Below are positions 52,201 to 61,536 of a DNA stretch of 64,000 bases, one piece after another (positions within the stretch are counted from its first letter, which is position 1; every line of letters starts with the position of its first letter). A program made the position numbers and the translations under genes. The stretch is from Natronococcus pandeyae (lineage in GTDB: Archaea; Halobacteriota; Halobacteria; Halobacteriales; Natrialbaceae). The stretch lies in contig NZ_PHNJ01000005.1 of NCBI RefSeq assembly GCF_008122205.1, positions 248,001-312,000 on the forward strand. The letters are read 5' to 3'. The notes under the pieces were generated by a model. That model made no database searches. It was not told where the DNA came from and saw only the letters and a program-made list of their open reading frames with translations.

Positions 52201-52725
52201 ATGCTTCCATCGTCCACAGACGGCGATATGCAACTCGAGCAGCAGTCTCAGGAGAGCCGCTGGCGCGGGACGGTTCCGAGCGCACTCGACGGACGGGTAC
52301 TCGGACTGGTCGTCGTGACGGCGGCGCTCGCGGCGTCGCTGAACGTTCCGTACGGCGGGCTTCCCGTCGGGATCGTCGCGTTCGCGGTGCTCGCAGGCGG
52401 CGGCGTCGCCGTCCACCTGCTCGGCGAACGCAAACTGCGCCGGCTCACGGACGGACTCGTCGAGCGGTGGGCCGACGCCGGCGGGCGGATCGAGGACGTG
52501 ACGAAGACGTCCGAGGGGATGCGAACGGAGTGGCTCGTCCACACCCCCGACGGATCGATCAGGATCGGCGGCATCGCGCTGGTGCCGGTCAGCCGGCTCT
52601 CCGTCGAGTGGCAGGGCGTCGGCGACACCATGGATGCCAGCGAGGCAGAGGCGGAGCTAGACCGACTCGCGGAGAGTCTGTTCGAGGAGATCTTCGAGAT
52701 CGGCGCTGCGACGCAGCGATCGTAA
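52201..52725 (+). CDS. Membrane protein with two helices and a cytoplasmic domain (about 174 aa)
   Basis: After an N-terminal soluble stretch, two hydrophobic segments (LGLVVVTAALAASLNVP; GIVAFAVLAGGGVAVHL) are followed by an acidic globular part with DVTKTSEGMRTEWLVHTPDGS. It probably belongs to an uncharacterised haloarchaeal family. A TATA-like CTTAAA at 52166-52171 predicts a transcript start near 52195, which favours ATG 52201 over ATG 52189; ATG 52228 is also possible. Confidence 0.65.
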   Translation: MLPSSTDGDMQLEQQSQESRWRGTVPSALDGRVLGLVVVTAALAASLNVPYGGLPVGIVAFAVLAGGGVAVHLLGERKLRRLTDGLVERWADAGGRIEDVTKTSEGMRTEWLVHTPDGSIRIGGIALVPVSRLSVEWQGVGDTMDASEAEAELDRLAESLFEEIFEIGAATQRS

Positions 52726-52830
52726 GGCGTTCCGGTTCCGTTCTGCTGCCGCCCGCGGCGATCACGGGGAGCGCCTCGCTCGACGCCTGGTCCCCGTACG
52801 GTAAAGTATCAGTACGACCAGGAACCGGAC

Positions 52831-54006
52831 ATGCGACTGGACGGCGTTCGAGTGCTCGATCTCTCGCGACTCTTGCCCGGCCCGTACGCGACGCAACTGC
52901 TGGCCGACTCGGGGGCCGAGGTGGTGAAGATCGAGGACACCGACGCGGGCGACTACGCCCGATCGATGGCGCCGCGGACGTCCCGCGGCGTCGGCGCGAT
53001 TTTCGAGATGGTAAACCGGGGAAAACGAAGCGTCTCGATCGACCTGAAAGACGAGGACGGTCGGACGGCCTTCTATCGGCTCGTCGAGGACGCCGACGTC
53101 GTCCTCGAGGGGTTCCGACCGGGCGTCGCCGAGCGCCTGGGGATCGACTACGAGACCCTCACCGAGTACAACGACGAGTTGATCTACTGTTCGCTCACCG
53201 GCTACGGCCAGGACGGCCCCTGGGCGGATCGGGCCGGTCACGACCTCAACTACGTCGCCCTCTCGGGGCTGCTCGATATGACTCGTGACTCGCCCGACGC
53301 AAAGCCGCAGGTCCCCGGCTACCCGATCGGGGATATGGCCGGCGGGCTGTTCGCCGCGTTCGCCGTCTGCGAGGCGCTGCTCTCGCGCGAACTCGGCAAC
53401 ACCGGCGGCGAGTACGTCGACGTCGCGATGGCCGACGTCGTCGCCTCGTTCTCCCAGCCGGTCGCCTACCAGGCGCTCACCGGGGATCCGGCCGAGCCGC
53501 GACCCGGGGAGACGCCGCTAACCGGTGGCGTACCGTGGTACGATAGCTACGAGACCGCCGACGAGAGATGGGTGACGCTAGCCGCCCTCGAACCGAAGTT
53601 CTGGCGCGCGTTCTGCGAGGCGGTCGATCGGGAGGACCTCGCCGACGAACACGGCTCGCAGGATCCGAACGTACGCGCTGCCCTTCGAAACGAACTCCGA
53701 GAGCTGTTCCGCGAACGGACGCGAGACGAGTGGGAGGCGCGACTCGAGGACGTCGATGCCGCGTTCGCCGGCGTGTACACACCCGCGGAGGCGTTCGAGA
53801 ATCCCCAATTTCGGGCGCGGGGACTCGTCGAACGTCCCGACGACGGGCCACCGCGGATCGGGTTTCCCGCGCGCTGTAGCGAGGGATCGACGGGGACCGC
53901 CGAGACGATCCCAGAACAGGGCGAGCAGACGGAGCAGTACCTCGCCGACGCAGGCTACAGCGACGGCGAAATCGAGCGCCTCCTCGAGTCCGGCGCGGTT
54001 CGCTGA
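52831..54006 (+). CDS. Family III CoA transferase (CaiB/BaiF)
   Basis: A 391-aa enzyme moving CoA between carboxylic acids. Diagnostic parts are MRLDGVRVLDLSRLLPGPYATQLLADSGAEVVKIED, FEMVNRGKRSVSIDLK, and GYGQDGPWADRAGHDLNYVALSG with the catalytic Asp. QVPGYPIGDMAGG and YVDVAMADVV follow. The acyl substrate (formyl, carnitine, succinyl or fatty acyl) is not predictable. Isolated, with no beta-oxidation genes next to it. Confidence 0.9.
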   Translation: MRLDGVRVLDLSRLLPGPYATQLLADSGAEVVKIEDTDAGDYARSMAPRTSRGVGAIFEMVNRGKRSVSIDLKDEDGRTAFYRLVEDADVVLEGFRPGVAERLGIDYETLTEYNDELIYCSLTGYGQDGPWADRAGHDLNYVALSGLLDMTRDSPDAKPQVPGYPIGDMAGGLFAAFAVCEALLSRELGNTGGEYVDVAMADVVASFSQPVAYQALTGDPAEPRPGETPLTGGVPWYDSYETADERWVTLAALEPKFWRAFCEAVDREDLADEHGSQDPNVRAALRNELRELFRERTRDEWEARLEDVDAAFAGVYTPAEAFENPQFRARGLVERPDDGPPRIGFPARCSEGSTGTAETIPEQGEQTEQYLADAGYSDGEIERLLESGAVR

Positions 54007-54020
54007 TCGCGGAAAGCGGC

Positions 54021-54539
54021 CTACTCGAACAGGTCTGTGTGGCGCTTGGCCAGGTCCGTGTACTCGCCCGACGAGAAGTCCTCGAAGATGGCCTCGGGAT
54101 CGATGCCCGTCTCCTCGAGTGGCGTGATCTCGGCCGGAACGCCGCGGACGAACGACTCCGGCGGAATCGCGTACTCGTCGGGAACCACCGTTCCCGCAGC
54201 GACGATACTGCTGGTCCCAACTGTCGCGTCGGTGTTGAGCGTCGTGTTGAACCCGACCAGCGCGCCCGTCTCGACGGTCGCCTCGTTGAGAACAGCGCCG
54301 TGACCGACCATCACCTGGTCCTCGAGCGTCGCCGCGTGAAGCGTCGCGTTGTCACCGACGTGGGTCTCTCTCCCGATACGAACGGGATCGATGTCGCCGC
54401 GGAGCACGACGCCCGGCCAGACGCTCGCATCCGCCTCGACGGTTACGTCGCCGACGAGCGTGGCGTCTCGGCTCACGCGCGCCTCCTCGTGAATCGACGG
54501 GGACGCCCCCTCGAACTCGTAGGTTCGGCTGTCGACCAT
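54021..54539 (-). CDS. Gamma-carbonic-anhydrase-like hexapeptide protein with an altered metal site
   Basis: A 172-aa left-handed beta-helix protein (ASPSIHEEARVSRDATLVGDVTV, then hexapeptide repeats). Two putative zinc ligands are visible (LHA and GHGAVL), but the third His of the usual GHGxxxH pair is Asn (GHGAVLN). A carbonic anhydrase activity is therefore doubtful; CaiE/PaaY-like thioesterase or a scaffold role are options. Start 54539 is preferred to 54566. Convergent with the CoA transferase (15 bp apart). Confidence 0.82.
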   Translation of the reverse strand: MVDSRTYEFEGASPSIHEEARVSRDATLVGDVTVEADASVWPGVVLRGDIDPVRIGRETHVGDNATLHAATLEDQVMVGHGAVLNEATVETGALVGFNTTLNTDATVGTSSIVAAGTVVPDEYAIPPESFVRGVPAEITPLEETGIDPEAIFEDFSSGEYTDLAKRHTDLFE

Positions 54540-54746
54540 GAGAAAGCCGACCACGACGTGGCTCATAATGGTTCGTCGTCGAAATCGGGACAGTCACCGC
54601 TTCAGAACGGACGTGAGACGATCGGCTCGACGCTTCCGTCGGCTCCGATGAACGTCTTACGGACCACTCAGTACCATCCAGTACCATGCAGAGGTATGCA
54701 AGCCCTCAGCTTATTACGTCCACGGGCGGAGTGACACTCGACGATC

Positions 54747-55586
54747 ATGAGTCAGTCAGAATCACCCATCCGAGCGATGTTCGACGTCCAGCGAACCGCG
54801 ATCAAACAGGGCCAGCAGCTGTTCAAGCAGAGCCTCGCAGCCCAGCGAAACGCCGACCACGTCGCCCTCACCGGGCTCAAGGGTCAGGAGTCGCTGCAGC
54901 GCCAGCAACTCGAGATCGGCCAGGCTGCGACTCACGGCGCCGTCAGCGCGATGACCGCGATGATGCCCGGCGGCGGCCAGTCGGACGCCCACCAGGGGAT
55001 CGACGAGAGTTTTGACCAGCTGAAAACGGCCCACGCCGAGTTCTACGACGCCTTCGAGCGCGAACTCGAGCGCGATGTCGAGTCGATCGACGAGCTCTCG
55101 GAGGAGTTCGTCGACGCGATGGAAGAAGGGACCGAACAGCTGCTCGAGTCCTCGCACACGATCGAGGACCAGACGGTCGAAAACATTGGCGAGCTCTCGA
55201 CGCAGCTCCGCGAACAGCTCGAGCAGACCCAGGAGATGCAGGACGAACTCGAAGATCAGCTCGAGAGCCAGACCGGCGACGTCGAGCAGCTGCTCGAGCG
55301 CCAGGCCGAGCAGATCGAGTCCTTCCAGCAGCAACTCGAGCGGCAGGCCGAGCAGGTCCAACAGCAGTTCGACGCGCAGGAAGAGGAGCAGACGAAGATC
55401 CAGACCGATCCCGAGCACACACTCGAGGACATCGAAGGAATCGGGACGACGACCCGCGAGCGTCTCGCGGACGCCGGAATCGCGACGGTCGACGATCTGA
55501 CGCGATCCGATCCCGAAACCGTCGCCGAAGCCGCGGAAGTCTCGACGTCGCGCGCTCGAGACTGGATCGACCAGGCCGAAGCCTAA
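54747..55586 (+). CDS. Coiled-coil protein with C-terminal helix-hairpin-helix
   Basis: A 279-aa acidic protein. Residues about 1-75 hold helical Gln-rich segments. About 85-220 are heptad-like (FERELERDVESIDELSEEFVDAMEEG, then many EQLLER/QQQLERQAEQ repeats), predicting a long coiled coil. The last 50 residues (DIEGIGTTTRERLADAGIATVDDLTRSDPETVAEAAEVSTSRARDWI) form a HhH_5-type hairpin pair. The pairing suggests an assembly protein that binds nucleic acid; alternatively the HhH mediates protein contacts. Confidence 0.8.
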   Translation: MSQSESPIRAMFDVQRTAIKQGQQLFKQSLAAQRNADHVALTGLKGQESLQRQQLEIGQAATHGAVSAMTAMMPGGGQSDAHQGIDESFDQLKTAHAEFYDAFERELERDVESIDELSEEFVDAMEEGTEQLLESSHTIEDQTVENIGELSTQLREQLEQTQEMQDELEDQLESQTGDVEQLLERQAEQIESFQQQLERQAEQVQQQFDAQEEEQTKIQTDPEHTLEDIEGIGTTTRERLADAGIATVDDLTRSDPETVAEAAEVSTSRARDWIDQAEA

Positions 55587-55654
55587 CTCGACGACTCGTT
55601 GCTACCGGCGACGCAGCTCCGCACAGCGCGAGCGCCGTTCGTTCTCGACGTGTC

Positions 55655-55736
55655 ATACGGTTTACTGTAACGATTTACCGGTGCAACCGCAAGACGAGTC
55701 GCGGTTGCACCGTCAATGGCTTACAGCAGACCGTAT
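55655..55736. repeat. 82-bp imperfect palindrome between convergent genes
   Basis: Outer arms ATACGGTTTACTGTAA and TTACAGCAGACCGTAT flank an inner perfect 12-bp stem CGGTGCAACCGC / GCGGTTGCACCG with a 10-nt loop. The last base touches the stop codon of the LLM oxidoreductase gene. It could be a MITE or a bidirectional terminator for the two genes that meet here. No second copy is seen in the window. Confidence 0.7.
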
Positions 55737-56701
55737 CAGTCGAGTTCGGGCAGCACGTTCTCGCCGAAATCGTCGACGAACTGTTCTTGCTCCCGGTTGA
55801 CGTTGTGAAGCACGAGTTTGTCGACGCCGAGCGACAGATCCTCCTGGAGCCACTCGAGGTGTTGCTCGAGGTCGGCCGAGACCCGGACGTTCTCTTCTAC
55901 CTGCTCCCGGCTGATCTCCTCGCCCAGTTCGTCGTACTCCTCGGGCGTCCGGAGCTGCTGGGTCACCGGCCCAGGAACGCAGTTCGTCCGCCACTGGTCG
56001 TACGCGCCCTCGAGCGCGGCCTCCTCGTCGGTATCGTAGGAGAGCTGCACCTTGAGGTAGACGGGCTCGTCGGGTGCGTGCTCCCGGAACGCCTCGACGC
56101 GCTGGGCCACCTCGTCGTGGGCCGGCGTCGCGATCGTAATCATGCCGTCGGTCCAGTCGCACTGGCCGAGCCAGCGGGCGGTCTCCTCGGAGAGGGCGGC
56201 GCCGATCAGCGGCGGCGGCGTCTCGGGCCGGGAGTAGAGCGTCGCCCGCTCGACGGTGATCTGCCCGTCGTGGGTGACCTCCTCGCCGTCCCAGAGTCGC
56301 TGCATCACGTCGGCACACTCCTCGAGTCGCGCGTTTCGGTCCGACTTGACGGGCCAGTCCGGGCCGACGATTCCCTCGTTGAGTAGCTGTCCGCTGCCGA
56401 TCGAGAGCCAGAACCGCTCGGGGTACATCTCCCGGAGCGTCGCCGCCGCTTGCGCGATGATCGCGGGGTGGTAGCGGTAGCCGGGCGCGTTGACCGTCCC
56501 GAACGACAGCGACGTCGCCTCCATCGCCGAGCCGAGCCAGGACCAGACGAACCCCGACTCGCCCTGACGCTCGCTCCAGGGGTGGAAGTGGTCCGATGCG
56601 AGCACGTCGTCGAACGCGTACTCGTCCGCGAGTTTGGCGCACTCGAGGAGGTCACTCGGCGCGAACTGCTCGTGGGATGCGTGAAAGCCGATGTCGGTCA
56701 T
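55736..56701 (-). CDS. F420-dependent LLM-class oxidoreductase
   Basis: A 321-aa TIM-barrel enzyme of the bacterial luciferase-like family. Marks are MTDIGFHASHEQFAPSDLLECAKLADEYAFD, SDHFHPWSERQGESGFVW, AMEATSLSFGTVNAPGYRYHPAI and LRREMYPER-like FWLSIGSGQLLNEGI. These resemble archaeal F420-dependent glucose-6-phosphate dehydrogenase/N5,N10-methylene-H4MPT reductase relatives (TIGR03557 type). The substrate is unknown. Preceded by a 57-aa gene 6 bp away. Confidence 0.88.
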   Translation of the reverse strand: MTDIGFHASHEQFAPSDLLECAKLADEYAFDDVLASDHFHPWSERQGESGFVWSWLGSAMEATSLSFGTVNAPGYRYHPAIIAQAAATLREMYPERFWLSIGSGQLLNEGIVGPDWPVKSDRNARLEECADVMQRLWDGEEVTHDGQITVERATLYSRPETPPPLIGAALSEETARWLGQCDWTDGMITIATPAHDEVAQRVEAFREHAPDEPVYLKVQLSYDTDEEAALEGAYDQWRTNCVPGPVTQQLRTPEEYDELGEEISREQVEENVRVSADLEQHLEWLQEDLSLGVDKLVLHNVNREQEQFVDDFGENVLPELD

Positions 56702-56707
56702 GAGACG

Positions 56708-56881
56708 TTACGACCCCCCGCTCGAGTCGCGGTCGCGTCGGTCCTCGGACTCCGAAATCGGCTCCCCGTCCGGGACGCTGGCGACGAGCCAGTTTCCGTC
56801 CGCGAGACGGCTCGTCCGAACCTCGCTGTGTCCGGATGGCGCGCGAACCGGAGCGTCCGCTGGATCTGACGTATCTGCCAT
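56708..56881 (-). CDS. Small hydrophilic protein (57 aa)
   Basis: The protein starts MADTSDPADAPVRAP and contains SEVRTSRLADGNWLVASVPDG, then a charged tail. Its stop is 6 bp from the ATG of the LLM oxidoreductase gene, on the same strand, so it is probably cotranscribed. No family recognised. A longer frame from 56977 is possible but would add a different, less acidic N terminus. Confidence 0.6.
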   Translation of the reverse strand: MADTSDPADAPVRAPSGHSEVRTSRLADGNWLVASVPDGEPISESEDRRDRDSSGGS

Positions 56882-57011
56882 AGCGTATGGTATCGACGCG
56901 CTCGACCTAAACCTCGAGCCCTGAATGTGCTTCCCGGCTACCGCGACCGCGCCGACTCTGCAGGCAGCGGTCGCCACCAGACGTATTCGAACCGCGCCCG
57001 TCTCACCGAGT

Positions 57012-57647
57012 ATGCTCGTGCTCGGTGACGCCCACGCGTCCGACCCGGAGCGCCGGGAGGCACTGCTCGACCACTATCGCGCCCTCGAGCCGGACGCGGT
57101 GGTACAGCTCGGCGACCTCGAGTGCTACGACCTGCCGGCGCCGACGTGGTTCGTCGCCGGCAACAACGAGGAGTTCGACGTGATCGACGCGCTCCGCGCC
57201 GGGGAAACCGGAGAGACGCGAAACGTCCACCTCCTCTCGAGCACGGCCGCGACGGTCGACGGCGTCCGCGTCGCCGGCCTCTCGGGAAACCACGCGCCGA
57301 CGAAGTACGACCTCCCCAGATCCGAGCTCTCGGGGGAGCGACGCCGCCACTTCACGCACGAGGACGTCGAGCGGGCGAAATCGCTGTCCGACGTCGACGT
57401 CTTCCTCACCCACGAGGCCCCGACCGGACTGCTGTCGTACGGCTACGATCCGGGCTGCGAGCACGTCGACGAGATCCTCGAGGCGGTCTCTCCGAAACTC
57501 TGCCTGGTCGGACACCACCACCGCCACCGCGAGGCGACCATCGAGGGAACACGCGTCGTGAGCCTCGAGCCGGCCTGGGAGCGGTACTACACGCTCGATC
57601 CCGAGACGCTCGCGCTCGAGACACACGATCTCGACTCGAGCGAATAG
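57012..57647 (+). CDS. Calcineurin-like metallophosphoesterase
   Basis: A 211-aa enzyme with metal motifs GDAH (MLVLGDAHASD), GDLE, GNNEEF and GHHHRHRE, arranged as in the MPE superfamily. A late LSGNHAP and LTHEAPTG complete the site. It probably cleaves a phosphodiester or phosphomonoester of unknown identity. The start at 57012 is set by the first metal motif. Confidence 0.88.
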   Translation: MLVLGDAHASDPERREALLDHYRALEPDAVVQLGDLECYDLPAPTWFVAGNNEEFDVIDALRAGETGETRNVHLLSSTAATVDGVRVAGLSGNHAPTKYDLPRSELSGERRRHFTHEDVERAKSLSDVDVFLTHEAPTGLLSYGYDPGCEHVDEILEAVSPKLCLVGHHHRHREATIEGTRVVSLEPAWERYYTLDPETLALETHDLDSSE

Positions 57648-57671
57648 CGACGAGAACTCGAGCCGTAGCCG

Positions 57672-58319
57672 TCAGCCGAGGTGCGTCGTGAACCAGTCCG
57701 CGGCGTGGTCGGCCACCGCCTCGAGTTCGCCCGGCCCCTCGAAGAGGTGGCCGGCCCCTTCGACGATCCGGAGGTCCGACTCGCAGGAGATCGCCTCGTG
57801 GACTTCCCGGTTCAGCCCGAGCACTGACTCGTCCTCCCCGCCGACGATCAGCAGCGTCGGGGTCTCGAGATCGTCGAGTACCTCGGACGCCATGTCGACC
57901 CGGCCGCCGCGGGACACGACGGCGTCGATATCCGTTTCGGAACGGACGGCACCCCGGATAGCCGCCGCAGCGCCCGTACTGGCGCCGAAGTAGCCGATCG
58001 GATACGCGTCCCCGATCTCGGCTCGCTCGCGAGCCCAGGCCGTCGTCTCGACGAGTCGGTCGGTCAGGAGGGGGATGTCGAATCGGTTCTCCCGGTCTCT
58101 ATCCTCCGTTTCGGTCAGCAGGTCGAACAGGAGCGTCCCGAGTCCCCGGTTGCGCAGCGTTTCTGCGACGGCGTTGTTTCGCGGACTGTGTCGACTGCTG
58201 CCGCTTCCGTGAGCGAAGACGACCAGCCCGCTCGCGTCGGCCGGAACGGCGAGTTCGCCCTCGAGCGTCGTGTCGCTGACGGGGATCTCGGTCACCGCGT
58301 GGGTTCCGTCGGTCGTCAT
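57672..58319 (-). CDS. Dienelactone-hydrolase-type alpha/beta hydrolase
   Basis: A 215-aa cytoplasmic hydrolase with oxyanion motif VVFAHGSGSSRHSPRNNAVAE, nucleophile elbow GYFGASTGAAAA (Ser), Asp in VGGEDES and His in GAGHLFEG. The family hydrolyses esters or lactones. Often found beside phosphoribosyltransferases in archaea, but not here. It converges with the phosphoesterase gene. Confidence 0.88.
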   Translation of the reverse strand: MTTDGTHAVTEIPVSDTTLEGELAVPADASGLVVFAHGSGSSRHSPRNNAVAETLRNRGLGTLLFDLLTETEDRDRENRFDIPLLTDRLVETTAWARERAEIGDAYPIGYFGASTGAAAAIRGAVRSETDIDAVVSRGGRVDMASEVLDDLETPTLLIVGGEDESVLGLNREVHEAISCESDLRIVEGAGHLFEGPGELEAVADHAADWFTTHLG

Positions 58320-58392
58320 AGTCGCAACTCCGCCGTGAGAACGGTTGTTTGTTTGGGGAGGCCGGACCGACGGTGCGACCGGTCGGTCGCGT

Positions 58393-59190
58393 TCACCGCT
58401 TCTGTGGGACCCGCTGGCGCACGAAGTTCCGGACGCGGGACGTGTAGGCGCGCGGACGGTGGAGGTTACAGATGTGGCCGACGTCCGCGAGCACCTCGAT
58501 GCGGGCGTCCTGCGCGGCGGCCGCGTGCTCTTGCTCGCCGCGTCGCATGATCTTGTCGTTCTCGCCGTTGAGGATCAGCGTCGGCCCGGGGTACGTCGAC
58601 AGCTTCTCCCGGAAGTTCACGCCGGCGACGTCCGGCCCTGCGTCCCCGAACTGCTTGGGATAGAATCCGGCGTCGATGATCGCCGTCTCGATATCCGGCG
58701 GCAGCTCGCGGTTGCGAACCCACCGCGTCGCCAGCCGATCGACGGCGCGCTTACCGATGTCGGGTTTGGTGAGGAGCCGGGCGAGCCCGCCGTTCACCCG
58801 CGTGAGCAGGTTCATTCCCCGAACGGGATTCACGCTGCTGCCGGTCAACACTAGCCCGTCGACCTCCTCGGGGTGTCGGGAGGCGTACTCCGTCGCCACG
58901 TACCCGCCGAGCGAGAGGCCGACGAGGACCGCGCTTCCGTCGGTTTGCGTCTCGATCACCGCCTCGAGGCGCTCGATCGCCGGCTCCATCCGGAACGTCT
59001 CGTCACCGAACGTTCCGTGGCCGGGGAGATCGGGCGCGATCACGCGGAACTCGTCGGACAGCGCCCGCTGTTGGGGCAGCCACATGGTCCGCGTGAACAT
59101 TGCTCCGTGTACGAACACGATGGCCTGTGCGTCCGCTGGACCGTCGATATCGACACCCTCGAGGTTGTCGCTGTCTCCGAATATTGGCAT
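58393..59190 (-). CDS. Alpha/beta hydrolase
   Basis: A 265-aa hydrolase: FVHGAMFTRTMWLPQQ (oxyanion region), DLPGHG, nucleophile GLSLGGYVA, Asp in NGENDKIM and His in VGHICNLHRP. These complete a catalytic triad of the epoxide-hydrolase/esterase kind. ATG 59190 is preferred over 59208. It precedes the neighbouring hydrolase on the same strand, 74 bp apart, so both may be transcribed together. Confidence 0.88.
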   Translation of the reverse strand: MPIFGDSDNLEGVDIDGPADAQAIVFVHGAMFTRTMWLPQQRALSDEFRVIAPDLPGHGTFGDETFRMEPAIERLEAVIETQTDGSAVLVGLSLGGYVATEYASRHPEEVDGLVLTGSSVNPVRGMNLLTRVNGGLARLLTKPDIGKRAVDRLATRWVRNRELPPDIETAIIDAGFYPKQFGDAGPDVAGVNFREKLSTYPGPTLILNGENDKIMRRGEQEHAAAAQDARIEVLADVGHICNLHRPRAYTSRVRNFVRQRVPQKR

Positions 59191-59387
59191 CGCCAGCGTT
59201 CGTACCACAAGGAAGTCCTTAGTTCACAGCCCGGCGATGGCACTCGAGTCGGTTCTCCTAACTAGCCCGCATCCGAACGAGATGTCCAAGATAAATCGCA
59301 TACCGCAATATCAAACTACAGCAATCGAGAGGTGAGAGTACGGATCGGTAACGGGAGGCTACCGAGAGTGGAAATTACGAACGAACC

Positions 59388-60410
59388 TCAGGAAGACGGG
59401 GCTGTGTCTGACGATTCGATACCGACGGCCACGCGTTCGCCGGTGCGCGCCGCTTCGTACGCCGCTTCGGTCAGTGCCGTCGCGTACAGCGCGTCCCTCG
59501 CCGTTGCCGGCGGCGTTTCGCCGGATCGAACCGCCTGCACGAACGCATCGACTTTATCGTACGACGAGAGCTCCTCGGAGACCGCTGACACCTCTGTTCC
59601 CTCCGTATCGGTGATAGAGAGTTCACGGTCGGACCACCCCGTTCCCTGTATCGTGCAGCGGCCACCGTCTCCGCGCACGGTGATCCGCTCGGAGACGTCG
59701 GGCGCGTCTCCGGAGACGGTAATGCTGGCTACCGTCCCCTCGTCGAATCGAACCGTGAGCGCCGCCTGAACGTCGATGCGCTCGGTTACGAACTCCATTT
59801 CCGCGGTGACAGCGACCGGGATTTCGTCGATCATCCAGACGATCGCATCGAGCAGATGACTGCCGCTGTCGTACAGTTGACCGCCGCCGCTAAGATCCGG
59901 ATCGACGCGCCACGTCCCGGACACCTCCTGGATCCACCCTTGCGTGAGTTCGGCGGTGACGAGTTTGGGTTCGATATCACCGCTCGTGACCGCTTCGCGG
60001 GTTTCGACGTAGGCCGAGTTGACGTGGCGCTGATATCCGATCATCGTCACCTGATCGCTGGTTTCGATCCGGTGGGTGAGCTCTCGTGCCCGTCCGAGAT
60101 CCGGGACGAACGGCTTCTCACAGAAGATATGAAGCTCCTCGTCGAGCGCGGCGACGGCGTGGTCGTAGTGGAGTTCGTGCGGCGAACTGATCTGGACGCC
60201 GTCCAGTTCCTCGTCCTCGAGCATCGCCCGGTGACCCTCGTACTGGTGTTCGGGATCCACCTCGAGTACCTCACCGGCCCGTTCGCGGTTTGCATCCGAG
60301 ATGTCGGTAAGCGCGACGACTTCCGCGTCGGGATTCTCGTGAAACTGCTCCGCGATGTGGGTTCCCCAGCCGCCGGTTCCGACGATACCGATCCGCAGTG
60401 CGTTTGGCAT
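59388..60410 (-). CDS. Gfo/Idh/MocA-family oxidoreductase
   Basis: A 340-aa dehydrogenase. The NAD(P) motif GIVGTGGWGTHIAEQF is followed by the EKPF motif (HIFCEKPFVPD) and a C-terminal substrate domain. Family members oxidise sugars, inositols or related compounds. The start at 60410 (MPNALRIG) is set by the Rossmann motif; 60533 adds an unrelated basic stretch. Substrate unknown. Confidence 0.88.
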   Translation of the reverse strand: MPNALRIGIVGTGGWGTHIAEQFHENPDAEVVALTDISDANRERAGEVLEVDPEHQYEGHRAMLEDEELDGVQISSPHELHYDHAVAALDEELHIFCEKPFVPDLGRARELTHRIETSDQVTMIGYQRHVNSAYVETREAVTSGDIEPKLVTAELTQGWIQEVSGTWRVDPDLSGGGQLYDSGSHLLDAIVWMIDEIPVAVTAEMEFVTERIDVQAALTVRFDEGTVASITVSGDAPDVSERITVRGDGGRCTIQGTGWSDRELSITDTEGTEVSAVSEELSSYDKVDAFVQAVRSGETPPATARDALYATALTEAAYEAARTGERVAVGIESSDTAPSS

Positions 60411-60684
60411 TGATCGTGATAGCTCGAAGCGGGCGAAAAGGATTCTGGTGGCGGTATGGCGTCGTTCAGTCCGTCCTCGCGAGTCGGCGCGCAAACCGGT
60501 CCGTGGCGAACACCGTGCGTTCGTTCGGACCACCGGCGACGTGTCACGTGATCCGAACGAGCGACCGACTCGCGGTTTCCCTACGATCCCCGATCCGCTC
60601 GCACGGGACGAGTCCGACCTGAGCGAAACCCCCGTCTGGGCGGCTCGAGAGTGCTGTTCGCGGCGGAGAGGGGTTAGAGCGAGA
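60411..60684. other. Spacer without a recognised gene
   Basis: This 274-bp spacer between the Gfo/Idh start and the ABC permease stop shows open frames on several strands, but none with a start, codon pattern or motif that I trust. Confidence 0.45.
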
Positions 60685-61536
60685 TCAACTCAGTGTCGCG
60701 TTCTTGAAACGAGCGTAGCCGATCCCGAGCGGAACGAGGATCCACATCGCGACGATGATCCAGGCGAACCAGTTTTCGAGGTAGAACGGCACCTCGCCGG
60801 CGACGCGCCCGGCGGCGGTCATGTCGAAGTCTCCCGCGCCCGCGAAGTCGACGAGGGTCAGCGCGATTGCGCTGAGCGACTGGCCCGGACTCAGCCGCAA
60901 CACGAACAGGTACCAGGCGGGAAGCCCGTCGAACCCGGGGAGGCTGCCTTCGACCGCCCAGTAGATCCCCATCGTCACGAACTCCCAGAGGAAGTCGAAG
61001 AGCACGAAGAACCCGAGGACGCCCGCGAGCGCCTTCGCGCGGGAACTGACGCTCGCCGAGATACCGACTGCGATCGCGACGTAGACGAGTCCCATGAGCA
61101 GCGAAAAGACCAAGAGTCCGAGATAGTCGACGACCGCGAACCCGTCGTACAGTGCGACGATGACGACCGCGCCGACGGCGAACCCGATCACGGTCGGAAT
61201 GGCGACGACGCCGGTTCGCCCCAGGACCTTCCCGAGAACGACGTCGCGGCGGGTGTTCGGGAGGCCGAGCAGGAACCGAATGCTCCCCGACTCGCGCTCG
61301 CTGACGATCGCCTGATAGCCGACGACCAGTCCGATGATCGGGATCAGAAAGCCGATCGGCGTGAACAGGAAGCTGAGCGCGTCTTCGAACATTGGTGTCG
61401 CTCCATCGGTCGCGAGGAGAGAGGGGATCGACGAGACACCGGCGACGAGCAGGATCAACAGCACCGTCAACGCCCACAGCATCAGCGACCGCCCCGCGTC
61501 CGCGAAGTCCTTCCTGGCGATGTGTATCCAACTCAT
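60685..61536 (-). CDS. ABC-2-type transporter permease
   Basis: A 283-aa membrane protein with about six helices. It starts MSWIHIARKDFADAGRSLMLW and has the characteristic loop SERESGSIRFLLGLPNTRRDVVLGKVLG after the second helix. It ends in the stretch WILVPLGIGYARF. Together with the ATPase at 61533-62483 (4-bp overlap ATGA) it forms an exporter; the substrate is unknown. Confidence 0.9.
   Translation of the reverse strand: MSWIHIARKDFADAGRSLMLWALTVLLILLVAGVSSIPSLLATDGATPMFEDALSFLFTPIGFLIPIIGLVVGYQAIVSERESGSIRFLLGLPNTRRDVVLGKVLGRTGVVAIPTVIGFAVGAVVIVALYDGFAVVDYLGLLVFSLLMGLVYVAIAVGISASVSSRAKALAGVLGFFVLFDFLWEFVTMGIYWAVEGSLPGFDGLPAWYLFVLRLSPGQSLSAIALTLVDFAGAGDFDMTAAGRVAGEVPFYLENWFAWIIVAMWILVPLGIGYARFKNATLS

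Noticed and set aside
54021-54539. Calling this a carbonic anhydrase outright
   Set aside because: One of three metal ligands is replaced by Asn, so only the family relation is stated.
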